From Streptomyces eurocidicus (lineage in GTDB: Bacteria > Actinomycetota > Actinomycetes > Streptomycetales > Streptomycetaceae): a DNA stretch of 64,000 nucleotides. Position 1 is the stretch's first letter. Each line of letters starts with the position of its first letter. Shown here one piece after another: positions 1-10,559 of the stretch. The DNA lies in the NCBI RefSeq assembly GCF_002891295.1, contig NZ_LGUI01000001.1, forward strand, positions 248,001 to 312,000, in the 5' to 3' direction. A model generated the notes under the pieces. That model saw only the letters and a program-made list of their open reading frames with translations. It had not been told where the DNA came from and ran no database searches. A program made the translations under genes and the position numbers.

Positions 1-505
1 ACTTCACGGCGAAGCAGAAGGTGATGCCCGCCTCCTCGGCCACCTCGACCACGCGGCGTGGCGTCAGGTCCAGATTGACGCCGAGCTTCTCCAGGACGTC
101 CGAGGCGCCGCTGGCGGAGGACGCGGCGCGGTTGCCGTGCTTGACGACCTTGGCTCCGGTGCCGGCGACGACGATCGAGGACATGGTGGAGATGTTGACG
201 GTCTTGGCGCCGTCGCCGCCGGTGCCCACGATGTCCACGCTGGGGCCGGGCACCTCGATGAGGTTGGCGTGCGCGTACATGGTGCGGACGAGGCCGGAGA
301 TCTCGGCGACGGTCTCGCCCTTGGCGCGCAGCGCGACCGCGAAGCCGGCGATCTGGGCGTCGGTGGCCTCGCCGCGCATGATCCGGTCCATGGCCCAGGC
401 GGTGTCGTCCGCGCTCAGGTCCACGCCGCCGAGCAGGGCCTCCAGGAGACCCGGCCAGGAGGGAGCCACCGCGCTGTCGCCGCCTGCCGGGGTCACAACG
501 TTCAT
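1..505 (-). CDS. trpD: Anthranilate phosphoribosyltransferase, partial (3' end outside window)
   Basis: Transfers phosphoribosyl from PRPP to anthranilate in tryptophan biosynthesis (cytoplasm). The start is ATG at 505 ([20 protein letters not shown]); about 168 residues are present before the left edge. The N-terminal helical domain ([20 protein letters not shown]) is followed by the PRPP-binding glycine loop [17 protein letters not shown] and the [18 protein letters not shown] segment, both diagnostic of TrpD. It lies on the same strand as qcrB but is separated from it by a strong terminator, so it is probably a separate transcript. The C-terminal half cannot be judged. Confidence 0.93.
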   Translation of the reverse strand, partial: MNVVTPAGGDSAVAPSWPGLLEALLGGVDLSADDTAWAMDRIMRGEATDAQIAGFAVALRAKGETVAEISGLVRTMYAHANLIEVPGPSVDIVGTGGDGAKTVNISTMSSIVVAGTGAKVVKHGNRAASSASGASDVLEKLGVNLDLTPRRVVEVAEEAGITFCFAVK

Positions 506-590
506 GGTCCACGCTCCTGGTGGTCGGACTGCGAGCCGCCGCCGTCCGGGGCTCTGCCGGCTCCAGCCTATCCAGCCCCGGGAACGGCGA

Positions 591-621
591 AGAGCCCCGT
601 CCACGCGCTGGACGGGGCTCT
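591..621 (-). terminator. Hairpin terminator downstream of qcrB
   Basis: Perfect 12-bp stem AGAGCCCCGTCC / GGACGGGGCTCT around a 7-base loop, 50 bases past the qcrB stop. No U-tract, as is usual in Streptomyces. It would end the ctaE-qcrCAB transcript before trpD. Confidence 0.75.
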
Positions 622-671
622 CGCTGTGGCGATCAGCGATCAGTGGCCGGTGCGGACCGGCCGGTCGGGGA

Positions 672-2297
672 TCAGTGGTGGCCGTGGCCGCTGGTGATCT
701 CCTGGTACTCCTCCGCGGTGGGCTTGGCGATCTGCGTGCCCTCGCCGTAGAAGCCCTTCGAGAGCTTCACCCGGAGCTTCTCCGAGCCGGTGATCTTGCG
801 CTTGACACCGTTCTCGTCGACCTCGGGGCCGAGCTCGAGCGGCCTGGGCTGCTCGTGCGACGTGAGGGTGTGCAGTTCCTCCTGCGACAGCGGCTCGTGG
901 ACCTCGACGAACTCACCGTGCGGCAGGCGCTTGATGATGCCCGACTCGCGGCCGTGCAGCACCTTGTCCTTGTCGCGGCGCTGGAGGCCCATGCACATCC
1001 GGCGGGTGGCGATGAAGACCAGCGCCGGGATGACGAAGAAGCCGATCCGGACGAACCAGGTGATGGCGTTGATCGAGAGGTGGAAGTGGGTGGCCCACAG
1101 GTCGTTTCCACCACCGACCAGCATCACGAAGTACGCGGCGATCCACGCGGCGCCGAAGGCGGTGCGCGTCGGGTGGTTGCGCGGGCGGTCCAGCAGGTGG
1201 TGCTCGCGCTTGTCACCGGTGACCCAGGACTCGATGAACGGGTAGACCGCGATCGCGCCCAGGACCAGCGGGAAGATCACCAGCGGGATGAACACGCCCA
1301 GGACGAGCGTGTGGCCCCAGAGGTTGATCTCCCAGCCCGGCATGACACGGATCAGACCCTCGGCGAAGCCCATGTACCAGTCGGGCTGGGCGCCGGTGGA
1401 CACCTGGTCCGGCCGGTACGGGCCGATGGCCCAGATCGGGTTGATCGAGGCGATGGCCGCGATGGCCGCGATGATGCCGAAGACCAGGAAGAAGAAGCCA
1501 CCGGCCTTGGCCATGTAGACCGGCATCAGCGGCATGCCGACGACGTTCTTCTCGGTCCGGCCGGGGCCGGGGTACTGGGTGTGCTTGTGGTACACGACGA
1601 GGATGAGGTGCGCCACGAGCAGACCGAGCATGATGCCCGGCAGCAGCAGGACGTGGATCGAGAAGAAGCGCGGCACGAAGTCCGAGCCCGGGAACTCGCC
1701 GCCGAAGAGGAACATCGAGATGTACGTGCCGATGATCGGCACGGACAGGATCGCGCCCTCCATGAAGCGGACACCGGTGCCGGAGAGCAGGTCGTCCGGC
1801 AGGGAGTAACCGGTGAAGCCGGTGAACATGCCGAGGACGAACAGCAGGAAGCCGAACAGCCAGTTGACCTCGCGCGGCTTGCGGAAGGCACCCGTGAAGA
1901 AGACGCGCATCATGTGCACGAACATCGCCGCGAGGAAGATCAGCGCGGCCCAGTGGTGGATCTGCCGGATGAGCAGACCGCCACGGACGTCGAAGCTGAT
2001 GTTCAGGGTGGAGGCGAACGCCTCCGACATCCGCATGCCCTGCATGGGCACGTACGGGCCGTGGTAGACGACCTCGTTCATGCTCGGGTGGAAGAACAGC
2101 GTCAGATACACACCCGTGAGGATGATGATGATGAAGCTGTAGAGGCAGACCTCGCCCAGCATGAAGGACCAGTGGTCCGGGAAGATCTTGCGCATGTTGG
2201 CCTTGGCCAGGGTGTAGATACCCAGCCGGCCGTCGGCCCAGTCGGCTACCCGCTCACCCGCGGGCGCCTTGCGCCGGTTGTCCGTCGTAGTACTCAT
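672..2297 (-). CDS. qcrB: Cytochrome bc1 complex, cytochrome b subunit
   Basis: Di-heme membrane subunit of the menaquinol:cytochrome c reductase (541 aa). It oxidises menaquinol and passes electrons to QcrA/QcrC in the actinobacterial bcc-aa3 supercomplex. The sequence shows the cytochrome b core with paired-histidine helices ([28 protein letters not shown]) and several membrane spans. A soluble C-terminal extension after about residue 430 is typical of actinobacterial QcrB. The ATG at 2297 overlaps the qcrA stop by 4 bases (ATGA), showing translational coupling. Confidence 0.96.
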   Translation of the reverse strand: MSTTTDNRRKAPAGERVADWADGRLGIYTLAKANMRKIFPDHWSFMLGEVCLYSFIIIILTGVYLTLFFHPSMNEVVYHGPYVPMQGMRMSEAFASTLNISFDVRGGLLIRQIHHWAALIFLAAMFVHMMRVFFTGAFRKPREVNWLFGFLLFVLGMFTGFTGYSLPDDLLSGTGVRFMEGAILSVPIIGTYISMFLFGGEFPGSDFVPRFFSIHVLLLPGIMLGLLVAHLILVVYHKHTQYPGPGRTEKNVVGMPLMPVYMAKAGGFFFLVFGIIAAIAAIASINPIWAIGPYRPDQVSTGAQPDWYMGFAEGLIRVMPGWEINLWGHTLVLGVFIPLVIFPLVLGAIAVYPFIESWVTGDKREHHLLDRPRNHPTRTAFGAAWIAAYFVMLVGGGNDLWATHFHLSINAITWFVRIGFFVIPALVFIATRRMCMGLQRRDKDKVLHGRESGIIKRLPHGEFVEVHEPLSQEELHTLTSHEQPRPLELGPEVDENGVKRKITGSEKLRVKLSKGFYGEGTQIAKPTAEEYQEITSGHGHH

Positions 2298-3352
2298 CCG
2301 CGCTCCCAGTAGGCAGGACCGACGGGCTCGGCGAAGTCGCCCATGGCCTCAAGGTAGCCCTTGTCGTTGACCTTGATCCGCAGCTGCGGAAGGGCGTGTC
2401 CGGCCGGGCCGAAGATCACGCGCCCGCCGTCGGAGAGGTCGAAGGTGGACTGGTGGCACGGGCACAGCACGTGGTGCGTCTGCTGCTCGTAGAGGCTGAT
2501 CGGGCAGCCGACGTGCGTGCAGATCTTGGAGAACGCGACGATGCCGTCGACGGACCAGTCCAGCTCGCGCTTGTCCTTGATGTTGTCCGGCTGGAGCCGG
2601 ACGATCATCAGGGCGGCCTTGGCGATCTCCTTCTGGAAATCGTGGTCCTCCTCCTTCATGCCCTCGGGCATGGCGAAGGTGAGGGAGCCGACCTGGATGT
2701 CCTCGGGCCGCAGGGGCTGGAGGGTGTTCTGGTTGACCAGCATCTTGCCCTCGGACCAGGCGGTCTTCCGGAGCTTGGTGCCCGGGAGCGGTCCGAGGTC
2801 ACGGAGCAGGACCACGCCGGAGAGCGGCAGCAGCGCGAGCGCGCCGAACATGGTGCGGCGGATCAGCGGGCGCCGGCCGATGGCCGACTCCTCGGCGCCT
2901 TCCCGGAAGTCGGCCATGACCTTGGCCTTGACCTCGGGCTCGGCCGCGATCGCGTGACGCTCGTCGGCGACCTCCACGTCCGACATCAGCGTGCGGGCCC
3001 AGTGGACCGCGCCGGCGCCGATGCAGAACAGCGCCACGCCGAGGGTGAGCCCCAGCGAGAAGTTGAGGGCGCTGATGTGGCCGATCGGGAAGACATAGAT
3101 GATCTTGTCGACCGGCAGGGTCACGTACGAGGCGATGAACCCGACCGTGGCCAGCATGGACAGCAGGAACAGGAACGCGACCGCGCGCTCGGAGCGCTTC
3201 GCGGCCCGCTCGTCGATGTCCTGGATGCGGTGCTCGTGCGGCGGCATGCCCGGGTCGGCGAACGGGTCGGCGACCTTCGTGGTCACGGCTCCGCCGTGCA
3301 CCTCGTCCTGCGTGCTCGGCAGGTTCTCTTCTGGAATGTCTTGGCTACTCAT
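2294..3352 (-). CDS. qcrA: Cytochrome bc1 complex, Rieske iron-sulfur subunit
   Basis: Rieske [2Fe-2S] subunit, 352 aa. The two cluster-binding boxes are visible: CTHVGCPIS and CPCHQSTFD. Three hydrophobic segments precede the Rieske domain; actinobacterial QcrA has three membrane helices rather than one. The start chosen is the ATG at 3352 (MSSQDIPEENLPS), which overlaps the qcrC stop by 4 bases. A longer in-frame extension to 3427 lies inside qcrC and is unlikely. It works with QcrB and QcrC. Confidence 0.95.
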   Translation of the reverse strand: MSSQDIPEENLPSTQDEVHGGAVTTKVADPFADPGMPPHEHRIQDIDERAAKRSERAVAFLFLLSMLATVGFIASYVTLPVDKIIYVFPIGHISALNFSLGLTLGVALFCIGAGAVHWARTLMSDVEVADERHAIAAEPEVKAKVMADFREGAEESAIGRRPLIRRTMFGALALLPLSGVVLLRDLGPLPGTKLRKTAWSEGKMLVNQNTLQPLRPEDIQVGSLTFAMPEGMKEEDHDFQKEIAKAALMIVRLQPDNIKDKRELDWSVDGIVAFSKICTHVGCPISLYEQQTHHVLCPCHQSTFDLSDGGRVIFGPAGHALPQLRIKVNDKGYLEAMGDFAEPVGPAYWERG

Positions 3353-4158
3353 GACTTCTTGGCCTTTGCGGTCCGGCAGGCGACCCAGATGGCGGCGGCG
3401 ATCAGCGCACCGAGACCGAAGATCCACGCGAACAGACCCTCACTGACCGGGCCGAGCCCACCCAGTTCGAGGCCGCCGGGGCTCTCCGCCTTGCTGCTGT
3501 TGACCGTGTCGAGGTACGCGATGATGTCCTTCTTGTTCTTCTCCGACATCGTCGTGTCGGGGAAGGAAGGCATGTTCTGCGGGCCGGTCTGCATGGCCTC
3601 GTAGATGTGCTTGGGGTCGATGTCCTCAAGGGTGGGGGCGTACTTGCCGTTCGAGAGGGCGCCGCCCTTACCGGTGAAGTTGTGGCACTGCGCGCAGTTG
3701 GTGCGGAAGAGCTCCCCGCCCTTGGCGATGTCCGCGCCGTCGGGGCTGTACTGCTCCTTCGACGGAACCGACGGACCGGCACCGAGGGAGGCGATGTACG
3801 CGGCGAGCTGGTCGATCTCCGCCTGGTCGTAGATCGCCTTCTTCCTCGGCGCCTGGGCGCCCTGCTGCTGCAGCGGCATACGGCCGGTGGCGACCTGGAA
3901 GTCGACGGCCGCGGCGCCCACGCCGACGAGGCTCGGGCCGTCGGTGGTGCCCTGACCGCCGGTGCCGTGGCAGCTGGCGCAGCCCACGGAATAGAGCTTT
4001 TTGCCCTCCTCGATGGCAAGGGACTGGGCGGTGTCATCGGCCTTGGCCGTGTCCGCCGGCGCGAACGCGGCGTACAGCCCCCCGGTTACCGCCAGCGCGA
4101 AGAGTAGGACGACGACCGCCGCCAGCGGATGGCGTCGTCGTGCGGAGAGCTTTTTCAC
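3349..4158 (-). CDS. qcrC: Cytochrome bc1 complex, diheme cytochrome c subunit
   Basis: 269-aa membrane-anchored diheme cytochrome cc that relays electrons directly to the aa3 oxidase, replacing soluble cytochrome c in actinobacteria. It has an N-terminal membrane anchor (HPLAAVVVLLFALAVTGGLY), two CXXCH haem c motifs (CASCH and CAQCH) with downstream Met ligand candidates, and a C-terminal membrane helix (LFAWIFGLGALIAAAIWVAC). It is the second gene of ctaE-qcrC-qcrA-qcrB, with a short gap after ctaE. Confidence 0.95.
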   Translation of the reverse strand: MKKLSARRRHPLAAVVVLLFALAVTGGLYAAFAPADTAKADDTAQSLAIEEGKKLYSVGCASCHGTGGQGTTDGPSLVGVGAAAVDFQVATGRMPLQQQGAQAPRKKAIYDQAEIDQLAAYIASLGAGPSVPSKEQYSPDGADIAKGGELFRTNCAQCHNFTGKGGALSNGKYAPTLEDIDPKHIYEAMQTGPQNMPSFPDTTMSEKNKKDIIAYLDTVNSSKAESPGGLELGGLGPVSEGLFAWIFGLGALIAAAIWVACRTAKAKKS

Positions 4159-4231
4159 GGATTACCCCGGTGTCAGGATCTTCTGCGTCGATGCGGGACT
4201 GATGGTCCGGTGCGGGACCGAAATCTTCGGG

Positions 4232-4852
4232 TTACTTGATCAAGTAGATCGTGGCGAAGAGGCCGATCCACACCACGTCGACGAAGTGCCAGTAGTAGGA
4301 CACGACAATGGCCGCCGTCGCCTGGTGGTGCGTAAACCTCTTGGCCGCGTACGTCCTGCCCAGGACCAGCAGGAAGGCGATCAGGCCGCCCGTCACATGC
4401 AGGCCGTGGAAGCCGGTCGTCAGGTAGAAGACCGAGCCGTACGGGTCGGAGGACAGGGAGAGCCCGTCCTTCTTGACCAAATCGGTGTACTCGAAGACCT
4501 GGCCGCCGATGAAGAAGGCACCCATCACGAACGTGATCACGAACCACAGGCGCAGCTTCTTCACGTCACCGCGCTCGGCGGCGAACACACCGAGCTGGCA
4601 GGTCAGTGAGGAGAGCACCAGGATCGTGGTGTTGGTCGCCGAGAACGGAAGGTTCAGCGCGGACGCCATTTCCTTCCAGTGCTCGGCACCCATGACCGAT
4701 CGCAGGGTGAAGTACATCGCGAAGAGGGCCGCGAAGAACATCAGCTCGGAACTCAGCCAGATGATGGTTCCGACGCTGGTGAGGTTCGGCCGGTTGACCG
4801 AGGGGTGCGCGTGCCCGGTATCTACTGCTGTTGCTGTCGCCACGACCGACAT
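4232..4852 (-). CDS. ctaE: Cytochrome c oxidase subunit III
   Basis: 206-aa integral membrane subunit III of the aa3-type terminal oxidase. The sequence shows five to six hydrophobic helices and family segments such as [31 protein letters not shown] and [19 protein letters not shown]. It is first in the ctaE-qcrCAB operon, as is usual in Streptomyces and Mycobacterium, while the other oxidase subunits lie about 2.5 kb upstream. The ATG at 4852 is the only well-placed start. Confidence 0.95.
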   Translation of the reverse strand: MSVVATATAVDTGHAHPSVNRPNLTSVGTIIWLSSELMFFAALFAMYFTLRSVMGAEHWKEMASALNLPFSATNTTILVLSSLTCQLGVFAAERGDVKKLRLWFVITFVMGAFFIGGQVFEYTDLVKKDGLSLSSDPYGSVFYLTTGFHGLHVTGGLIAFLLVLGRTYAAKRFTHHQATAAIVVSYYWHFVDVVWIGLFATIYLIK

Positions 4853-5226
4853 TATGTCGGTCGCTTATCTCGCGCTCACTCCGGGGGGTGCCGTTCGGTG
4901 TGTCAAGACCGTATGCCCTGCTCGTACGGCCCAAGGCGGGGGTCCCCCAAAGGGGGGAAGCAGACGTTCCGCAGCCCTGCCGGGGACCCGCCGAGGCCCT
5001 GGTGGGGGCCTGCCGGAACCCTGCCCGGGCCCCGGTGCGACCGCTGGTGACGGGCCGTCGGGCGGGGCCGCGGACAGATCTTTCGGGGGTGCCGGACCCT
5101 CCTCGGGCGCGGCGCGCGCGGAGTAGCATCCGCGCAGGCGGTGCCTCGGCGCACGCCTGCGCGGTCGCCCCCGCGCGCGCCGTGCCCGTGCCACAGCCGT
5201 GCCCGTCCACTCAGCCTGGAGGAACG
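4853..5226. other. Divergent intergenic region, ctaE / receiver-like gene
   Basis: 374 bases that must hold the divergent promoters of the ctaE-qcrCAB operon and the receiver-like gene. I saw no convincing -10/-35 pair and no strong inverted repeat. Open frames crossing it have no recognisable content. Confidence 0.4.
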
Positions 5227-5628
5227 ATGCAGCCGACCGCCACGGTGCTGGTCTACAGCGACGACGCGGGCACCCGCGAGCAGGTGCGGCTGGCCGCGGG
5301 CCGCCGCCCGGCGGCCGATGTGCCCGCCGTGGAGTACCTGGAGTGCGCGACGCTCCCCGCCGTCCTGGCGGCCCTGGAGGAGCGCCGGGTCGACGTGTGC
5401 GTGCTGGACGGCGAGACGGCGCCCGCGGGCGGCATGGGCGTCTGCAGGCAGCTCAAGGACGAGGTCTACCGCTGCCCGCCGGTGCTGCTGCTCATGGGGC
5501 GCCCGCAGGACGCCTGGCTGGCCACCTGGAGCCGCGCCGACGCCGCCGTGACGCACCCGCTGGACCCGGCGGTGTTCGCGGACGCCCTGGCCGGGCTGCT
5601 GCGCGGCAAGCGGCCCGTGGAAGCCTGA
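5227..5628 (+). CDS. Degenerate response-regulator receiver protein
   Basis: 133-aa stand-alone receiver-like protein with no output domain. The ATG at 5227 follows a clear GGAGG Shine-Dalgarno, so a longer upstream frame is rejected. The acidic pair (VYSDDAG) and a putative phospho-acceptor Asp (VCVLDGETAPAGG) are present. The conserved Lys after strand 5 is not: the region reads AAVTHPLDP. Phosphorylation-independent signalling is therefore possible. It sits between the two halves of the bc1/aa3 respiratory block, a placement I recall as conserved in Streptomyces. Its function is unknown. Confidence 0.75.
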   Translation: MQPTATVLVYSDDAGTREQVRLAAGRRPAADVPAVEYLECATLPAVLAALEERRVDVCVLDGETAPAGGMGVCRQLKDEVYRCPPVLLLMGRPQDAWLATWSRADAAVTHPLDPAVFADALAGLLRGKRPVEA

Positions 5629-5670
5629 GCGGGACCCGTCCCCCGGCCCCTGCCGAAACAGGCCCCGGAA

Positions 5671-5709
5671 GGACGCCGCAGCGGCCCCTGAGGGGCCGCT
5701 GCGGCGTCC
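5671..5709. terminator. Bidirectional terminator
   Basis: Perfect 18-bp stem (GGACGCCGCAGCGGCCCC and its complement) with a TGA loop. It lies between two convergent genes and can serve both. Confidence 0.85.
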
Positions 5710-5729
5710 TGCGGGCCCCCCGGCCGGGG

Positions 5730-6977
5730 CTACACCTCGGGGCGCAGCCGGGCGGCGTCGGCGGGGTTGCTGCCGTCGCGCTTGCCGGCCGCCAGGGCGC
5801 TGCCCTCGCGCCACTGCTTCCAGGGCATGTTCCAGTCCCCGAAGCCGTTGTCGAAGGGCGTCATGGTGGTGCCCGCGCTGTTGACGACCTTGACGAGGTC
5901 GCCGAGGTGGATGGTGTCGAAGAACCACTTGGCGTTGTCGGTGCTCATGCCGGTGCAGCCGTGGCTGACGTTCTCGCTGCCCTGCGAGCCCTCGGACCAC
6001 GGCGCGGCGTGCACGTACTCGCCGCTCCAGGTCACCCGGGTGGCCCAGCGGACCGGCAGGTCGTAGGAGTCCTCGCTGCCCTCGGCGATGCCGATGCTGG
6101 TGCCGCGCATGCGTACGAAGGATTCCCTGCCGAGGACCACCTTGACCCCGTTGCGGGTCGCGTAGCCCGGCTTGCCCGTGGTGACCGGGATGGAGCGGAT
6201 CTCCTTGCCGTTCCGCAGCACCGTCATGCTGTGCGCGGCGGCGTCCGTGACGGCCTCGATGCGGTCGCCGATGGTGAGCCTCACGGGCTTGGAGGAGCCG
6301 CCGTAGAGGCCGCCGGCGACCTTTATGCCGTCCAGGCCGGAGCGGACCTCGACGGTGGTGCGGGCGGGCCAGTAGTCCTTGGGCCGGTAGTGCAGGGTCC
6401 GGTTGTCCACCCAGTGCCAGGCGCCGTCCACGGCGGGCCGGGTGTCGACCTTCAGGGCCCGCTCGACGACGGCACGCGCGGCGGGGTCCTGGACGGGGGC
6501 GCTGAGCTCGGCCGTGACGGGCTGTCCGACACCGTAGGTGCCGCTCTGCGGGCCGAAGGCGACCCGGAGCAGCCGGTCGGCCGCGCTGGTGTCGAAGCCG
6601 ACCGTGCGGCGCCCCTGGAAGCCGTCCTCGTCCTCCGTGCTGACGCGGACGGTGTAGTGCGCGCCGGCCGCGAGCGCGCCGGTGCTGTGCCAGCGGCGGC
6701 CGTCGGCGTCGAGCTCGCCCTTCACAAAGCGGCCGGCGGCGTCCGTCGCGGTCACGTCGGTGATCCGGTCCGTGCCGTCGGCGGTCACCTCCAGCGGCTT
6801 GCTGGGGTCGGCCTTGCGCCCGTCCTCGGCGCCGGTGAGCGCGACCTGCCCGGTGGCGTCGTAGGGCGCGTCGGCGAGCGGGTTCGACGAGCCGCCGCAC
6901 GCGGTGGCCCCCAGCGCCACGGAGGACACCAGCATGGCGCAGAGGTGCACCACACGGCGTCGAGGAGAGTGACTCAT
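5730..6977 (-). CDS. Lipoprotein L,D-transpeptidase (YkuD family)
   Basis: 415-aa secreted enzyme that forms 3-3 cross-links in peptidoglycan. The start at 6977 (MSHSPRRRVVHLCAML) gives a lipoprotein signal with cleavage before the Cys of LGATACGG. Next comes an Ig-like N-terminal region (about residues 50-270), then the YkuD catalytic domain. The catalytic motif ends in SHGCTGM, with the upstream His in the GEYVHAAPW segment. This layout matches the mycobacterial LdtMt2 type. Apparent longer frames through 7124 lack a signal peptide and are rejected. Confidence 0.9.
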   Translation of the reverse strand: MSHSPRRRVVHLCAMLVSSVALGATACGGSSNPLADAPYDATGQVALTGAEDGRKADPSKPLEVTADGTDRITDVTATDAAGRFVKGELDADGRRWHSTGALAAGAHYTVRVSTEDEDGFQGRRTVGFDTSAADRLLRVAFGPQSGTYGVGQPVTAELSAPVQDPAARAVVERALKVDTRPAVDGAWHWVDNRTLHYRPKDYWPARTTVEVRSGLDGIKVAGGLYGGSSKPVRLTIGDRIEAVTDAAAHSMTVLRNGKEIRSIPVTTGKPGYATRNGVKVVLGRESFVRMRGTSIGIAEGSEDSYDLPVRWATRVTWSGEYVHAAPWSEGSQGSENVSHGCTGMSTDNAKWFFDTIHLGDLVKVVNSAGTTMTPFDNGFGDWNMPWKQWREGSALAAGKRDGSNPADAARLRPEV

Positions 6978-7053
6978 GGTCACACCGTAGGAAGGATCGG
7001 GGCCCTCGGCCTGCGGGGTGACTCCGAACGGGTGGCGGCCCCGGCAACGCGCC

Positions 7054-7085
7054 GGGCCCCGCACACCGGAGGGTGTGCGGGGCCC
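7054..7085 (-). terminator. Terminator after ctaF
   Basis: 14-bp perfect stem GGGCCCCGCACACC / GGTGTGCGGGGCCC with a 4-base loop, 19 bases beyond the ctaF stop. It should end the ctaC-ctaD-ctaF transcript. Confidence 0.8.
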
Positions 7086-7104
7086 GGACGGAGCGGTGCG
7101 GAAC

Positions 7105-7503
7105 CTACTGGTTCTGGTTCTCACCGCGGTAGAACTCGAACACCCAGCCGAAGAGGCCGACGGCGATGACCGGGGCGGAGAAGTACATCAGCCACCAGCC
7201 GAAGCAGATGCTCATGAAGGCGAGCGCGCCACCGATGGCCAGGGACAGCGGCTGCCAGCTGTGCGGGGCGAAGAAGCCCAGCTCGCCGGCGTCGTCGGCG
7301 ACGTCCGCGTCCTTGTTGTCCTGAGCGCCCGCGTCCACCCGGCGCGCGGTGAACGCCAGGTAGTAGCCGACCATGATGCACAGACCGAAGGCCAGGAACA
7401 GCGCGGTCGTACCCGCCGGCTCCTTCGACCACACGCCGTAGACGATCGCCATGGCGAGGACGAAGACGGCGAGCCAGATGAACATCTTGCCCTGGATCTT
7501 CAC
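7105..7503 (-). CDS. ctaF: Cytochrome c oxidase subunit IV, actinobacterial type
   Basis: 132-aa small subunit of the aa3 oxidase, found only in actinobacteria. There are four predicted hydrophobic spans, the first being [19 protein letters not shown], and short charged loops. The start is GTG at 7503, overlapping the ctaD stop by 4 bases. It is the last gene of the ctaC-ctaD-ctaF operon. Confidence 0.92.
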   Translation of the reverse strand: MKIQGKMFIWLAVFVLAMAIVYGVWSKEPAGTTALFLAFGLCIMVGYYLAFTARRVDAGAQDNKDADVADDAGELGFFAPHSWQPLSLAIGGALAFMSICFGWWLMYFSAPVIAVGLFGWVFEFYRGENQNQ

Positions 7504-9224
7504 TTGCCGGCCTCCTTGCCACCCGCGAGGGCCTTGTCGGCGCCGAGGTTCTCCTCGAGCTCCAGCGCCGCGATCTCCGGGTGGTGCAGGTCGAACGCCG
7601 GGGATTCGCTACGGATCCGCGGCAGGGTGAGGAAGTTGTGCCGCGGCGGCGGGCAGGAGGTCGCCCACTCCAGCGAGCGGCCGTAGCCCCACGGGTCGTC
7701 GACCTCGACCTTCTTGCCGTACTTGGCGGTCTTCCAGACGTTGTACATGAACGGCAGGATCGACAGGCCGAGCAGGAAGGAGCTGATCGTCGAGATCGTG
7801 TTCAGCGTGGTGAAGCCGTCGGCGGCGAGGTAGTCCGCGTAACGGCGCGGCATGCCCTCGGCGCCCAGCCAGTGCTGGACCAGGAACGTGCCGTGGAAGC
7901 CCACGAACAGCGTCCAGAAGGTGATCTTGCCCAGGCGCTCGTCCAGCATCTTGCCCGTGAACTTCGGCCACCAGAAGTGGAAGCCGGAGAACATCGCGAA
8001 CACCACGGTGCCGAAGATGACGTAGTGGAAGTGCGCGACCACGAAGTACGAGTCGGAGACGTGGAAGTCCATCGGGGGCGAAGCCAGGATGACGCCGGTC
8101 AGACCACCGAAGGTGAAGGTGATCAGGAAGCCGACGGCCCAGAGCATCGGGGTCTCGAAGGACAGCGAGCCCTTCCACATGGTGCCGATCCAGTTGAAGA
8201 ACTTCACACCGGTCGGGACCGCGATCAGGAAGGTCATGAAGGAGAAGAACGGCAGCAGCACACCGCCCGTGACGTACATGTGGTGCGCCCACACCGTCAC
8301 GGACAGACCCGCGATCGAGATCGTGGCCGCGATCAGACCCCAGTAGCCGAACATCGGCTTGCGGGAGAAGACCGGGATGACCTCGGAGATGATGCCGAAG
8401 AACGGCAGCGCGATGATGTACACCTCTGGGTGGCCGAAGAACCAGAAGAGGTGCTGCCAGAGCAGTGAACCGCCGTTCGCCGCGTTGAAGATCTGGGCGC
8501 CGAACTTACGGTCCGCCTCCAGGGCGAACAGCGCGGCGGCCAGCACCGGGAAGGCCAGCAGGACCAGGACACCGGTCAGCAGGACGTTCCAGGTGAAGAT
8601 CGGCATGCGGAACATCGTCATGCCCGGGGCGCGCATGCAGATGATCGTGGTGATGAAGTTGACCGAACCGAGGATCGTGCCGAAGCCGGAGAAGGCCAGA
8701 CCCATGATCCACATGTCGGCGCCGACGCCCGGCGAGCGGACCGCGTCCGACAGCGGGGAGTAGGCGAACCAGCCGAAGTCGGCCGCACCCTGCGGGGTGA
8801 GGAAGCCGGCCACCGCGATCAGCGAGCCGAAGAGGTAGAGCCAGTAGGCGAACATGTTCAGCCGCGGGAACGCCACGTCGGGCGCGCCGATCTGCAGCGG
8901 CATGATCCAGTTCGCGAATCCGGCGAACAGCGGCGTCGCGAACATCAGCAGCATGATCGTGCCGTGCATCGTGAACGCCTGGTTGAACTGCTCGTTCGAC
9001 ATGATCTGCGTGCCGGGACGGGCGAGTTCGGCGCGCATCACGAGCGCCATCAGGCCGCCGATGCAGAAGAACGCGAACGACGTGACCAGATACATCGTGC
9101 CGATGGTCTTGTGGTCAGTGGTGGTGAGCCACTTGATCACAGTACTGCCGGGCTGCTTCTGGCGTACGGGCGGTGCTGCCGTGGCTGTCGCGGCGGCACC
9201 CTGGGGTTCGTTGAGGATGCTCAC
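7500..9224 (-). CDS. ctaD: Cytochrome c oxidase subunit I
   Basis: 574-aa catalytic subunit holding haem a and the haem a3-CuB centre. The motif [14 protein letters not shown] contains the CuB His and the cross-linked Tyr, and [10 protein letters not shown] supplies the paired CuB histidines. About twelve membrane helices are seen. The GTG at 9224 ([18 protein letters not shown]) overlaps the ctaC stop by 4 bases, so the longer in-frame extension inside ctaC is rejected. Confidence 0.97.
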   Translation of the reverse strand: MSILNEPQGAAATATAAPPVRQKQPGSTVIKWLTTTDHKTIGTMYLVTSFAFFCIGGLMALVMRAELARPGTQIMSNEQFNQAFTMHGTIMLLMFATPLFAGFANWIMPLQIGAPDVAFPRLNMFAYWLYLFGSLIAVAGFLTPQGAADFGWFAYSPLSDAVRSPGVGADMWIMGLAFSGFGTILGSVNFITTIICMRAPGMTMFRMPIFTWNVLLTGVLVLLAFPVLAAALFALEADRKFGAQIFNAANGGSLLWQHLFWFFGHPEVYIIALPFFGIISEVIPVFSRKPMFGYWGLIAATISIAGLSVTVWAHHMYVTGGVLLPFFSFMTFLIAVPTGVKFFNWIGTMWKGSLSFETPMLWAVGFLITFTFGGLTGVILASPPMDFHVSDSYFVVAHFHYVIFGTVVFAMFSGFHFWWPKFTGKMLDERLGKITFWTLFVGFHGTFLVQHWLGAEGMPRRYADYLAADGFTTLNTISTISSFLLGLSILPFMYNVWKTAKYGKKVEVDDPWGYGRSLEWATSCPPPRHNFLTLPRIRSESPAFDLHHPEIAALELEENLGADKALAGGKEAGK

Positions 9225-10192
9225 TTGTTCTTGGTCTCCGCGTTCTTCGCGTGATCCGTCTGCGCGATACCCGCCGGCTGGTAACCGGTCTGGCCCTTGG
9301 CCGCCAGCTCCTTCAGGTGCGCCTTGTACCGCTCGGGAGAGACGACCTTCACGTTGAAGAGCATCCGGGAGTGGTCCTGGCCGCAGAGCTCGGCACACTT
9401 GCCCATGAAGGTGCCCTCCTTGTTCGGGGTCACCGTGAAGCTGTTGGTGTGGCCCGGGATGACGTCCTGCTTCATCAGGAACGGAACCACCCAGAAGGAG
9501 TGGATGACGTCCCGCGAGGTGAGGACGAACTGGACCGTCTCACCCTTGGGCAGCCACAGCGTGGGGCCCGGGTTGTTGTTCTGCGGGTTCCGGTCACCGG
9601 GGACGCCGACCTCGTAGACGCCCTCGGCGCCCTTCGGGGTCTTCTCCAGGAACCGGTCCGGGATCGCGTCGAGCTCCTTGTTCTCCCGGAGCGGCTTCGC
9701 CGGGGTCGCGGCGTTGCCGTCGACGTCCTCCATGTAGTTGAAGGCCCAGCTCCACTGGAAGCCCACCACGTTGATGACGTGCTGCGGCTTGTCCGGGTTG
9801 GTCAGGAGCTTGTTCTCGTCACGCGCGGTGAAGTAGAAGAGCACCGACACGATGATGATCGGGACCGCGGTGTACAGCGCCTCGATGGGCATGTTGTACC
9901 GGGTCTGCGGAGGAACCTCGACCTTGCTCCGGCTGCGCCGGTGGAAGATGACGCTCCAGATGATCAGGCCCCACACCAGGACGCCGACCACGAGGGCGGC
10001 GGCCCAAGAGCCCTGCCACAGGGAGAGGATCCGCGGCGCCTCTTCCGTGACGGGAGTGGGCATTCCGAGGCGGGGAAAGTCCTTATATGTGCAACCGGAG
10101 GCGGTCGCAAGGACAGCGCCCGCGGCCAGCGCCTGCAGCAGCTTCCGCCGCACCGGGCGCCGCGACGAGCGGTCGGAGCCGTTGGGACTCAC
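9221..10192 (-). CDS. ctaC: Cytochrome c oxidase subunit II
   Basis: 323-aa CuA-containing subunit that accepts electrons from QcrC. The start chosen is GTG at 10192 ([18 protein letters not shown]), with GGAAGG upstream. It gives a lipoprotein-like signal ending in ATASGC. Two transmembrane helices follow, then the cupredoxin domain with the CuA ligands [12 protein letters not shown] near residue 265. First gene of ctaC-ctaD-ctaF. Confidence 0.95.
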   Translation of the reverse strand: MSPNGSDRSSRRPVRRKLLQALAAGAVLATASGCTYKDFPRLGMPTPVTEEAPRILSLWQGSWAAALVVGVLVWGLIIWSVIFHRRSRSKVEVPPQTRYNMPIEALYTAVPIIIVSVLFYFTARDENKLLTNPDKPQHVINVVGFQWSWAFNYMEDVDGNAATPAKPLRENKELDAIPDRFLEKTPKGAEGVYEVGVPGDRNPQNNNPGPTLWLPKGETVQFVLTSRDVIHSFWVVPFLMKQDVIPGHTNSFTVTPNKEGTFMGKCAELCGQDHSRMLFNVKVVSPERYKAHLKELAAKGQTGYQPAGIAQTDHAKNAETKNK

Positions 10193-10559
10193 GTAGCGCC
10201 TTCCCGAGAGTCTCGCCCGTGCGACCGGCTGCGGCCGTCTCACTGGTCGGTCGCCGGCCCGCTGCGGGCAGGGGTTTGGATGTTTATGCGGACCAAACCC
10301 TACTGGACGCTATTTGGGGCCGCGCGGGGAGGGTGCCCAACGCGCCGGGCCACTCCCCGAAGGGGTGGAATACAGGGCTCCGGCGGCTATCTGGAGGACC
10401 GTCAGTGCAGCGTACGGGGGGTGCGTACGGGTGACGGGCGGAGCCGGGCGGCCCTCCCGGAAAGCACTGGACGATCTTGGGCGCGACGCCCGGCGATCCC
10501 ACGCCCCGAGAGTCCCCCGGCACCCGCCCCGGCCGCCCCGAGGGCGTTAGCGTGTCGCC
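10193..10559. other. Divergent intergenic region, ctaC / cysteine desulfurase
   Basis: 367 bases between ctaC and the desulfurase. On the minus strand a TAGGGT hexamer (complement of 10297-10302) lies about 105 bases before the ctaC start and resembles a Streptomyces -10 box. No matching -35 is obvious. No gene is supported here. Confidence 0.35.

Noticed and set aside
21..2312. A 763-codon plus-strand frame opposite trpD and qcrB
   Set aside because: Low-complexity His/Glu/Asp/Arg translation with no motif; the minus strand encodes recognised proteins.
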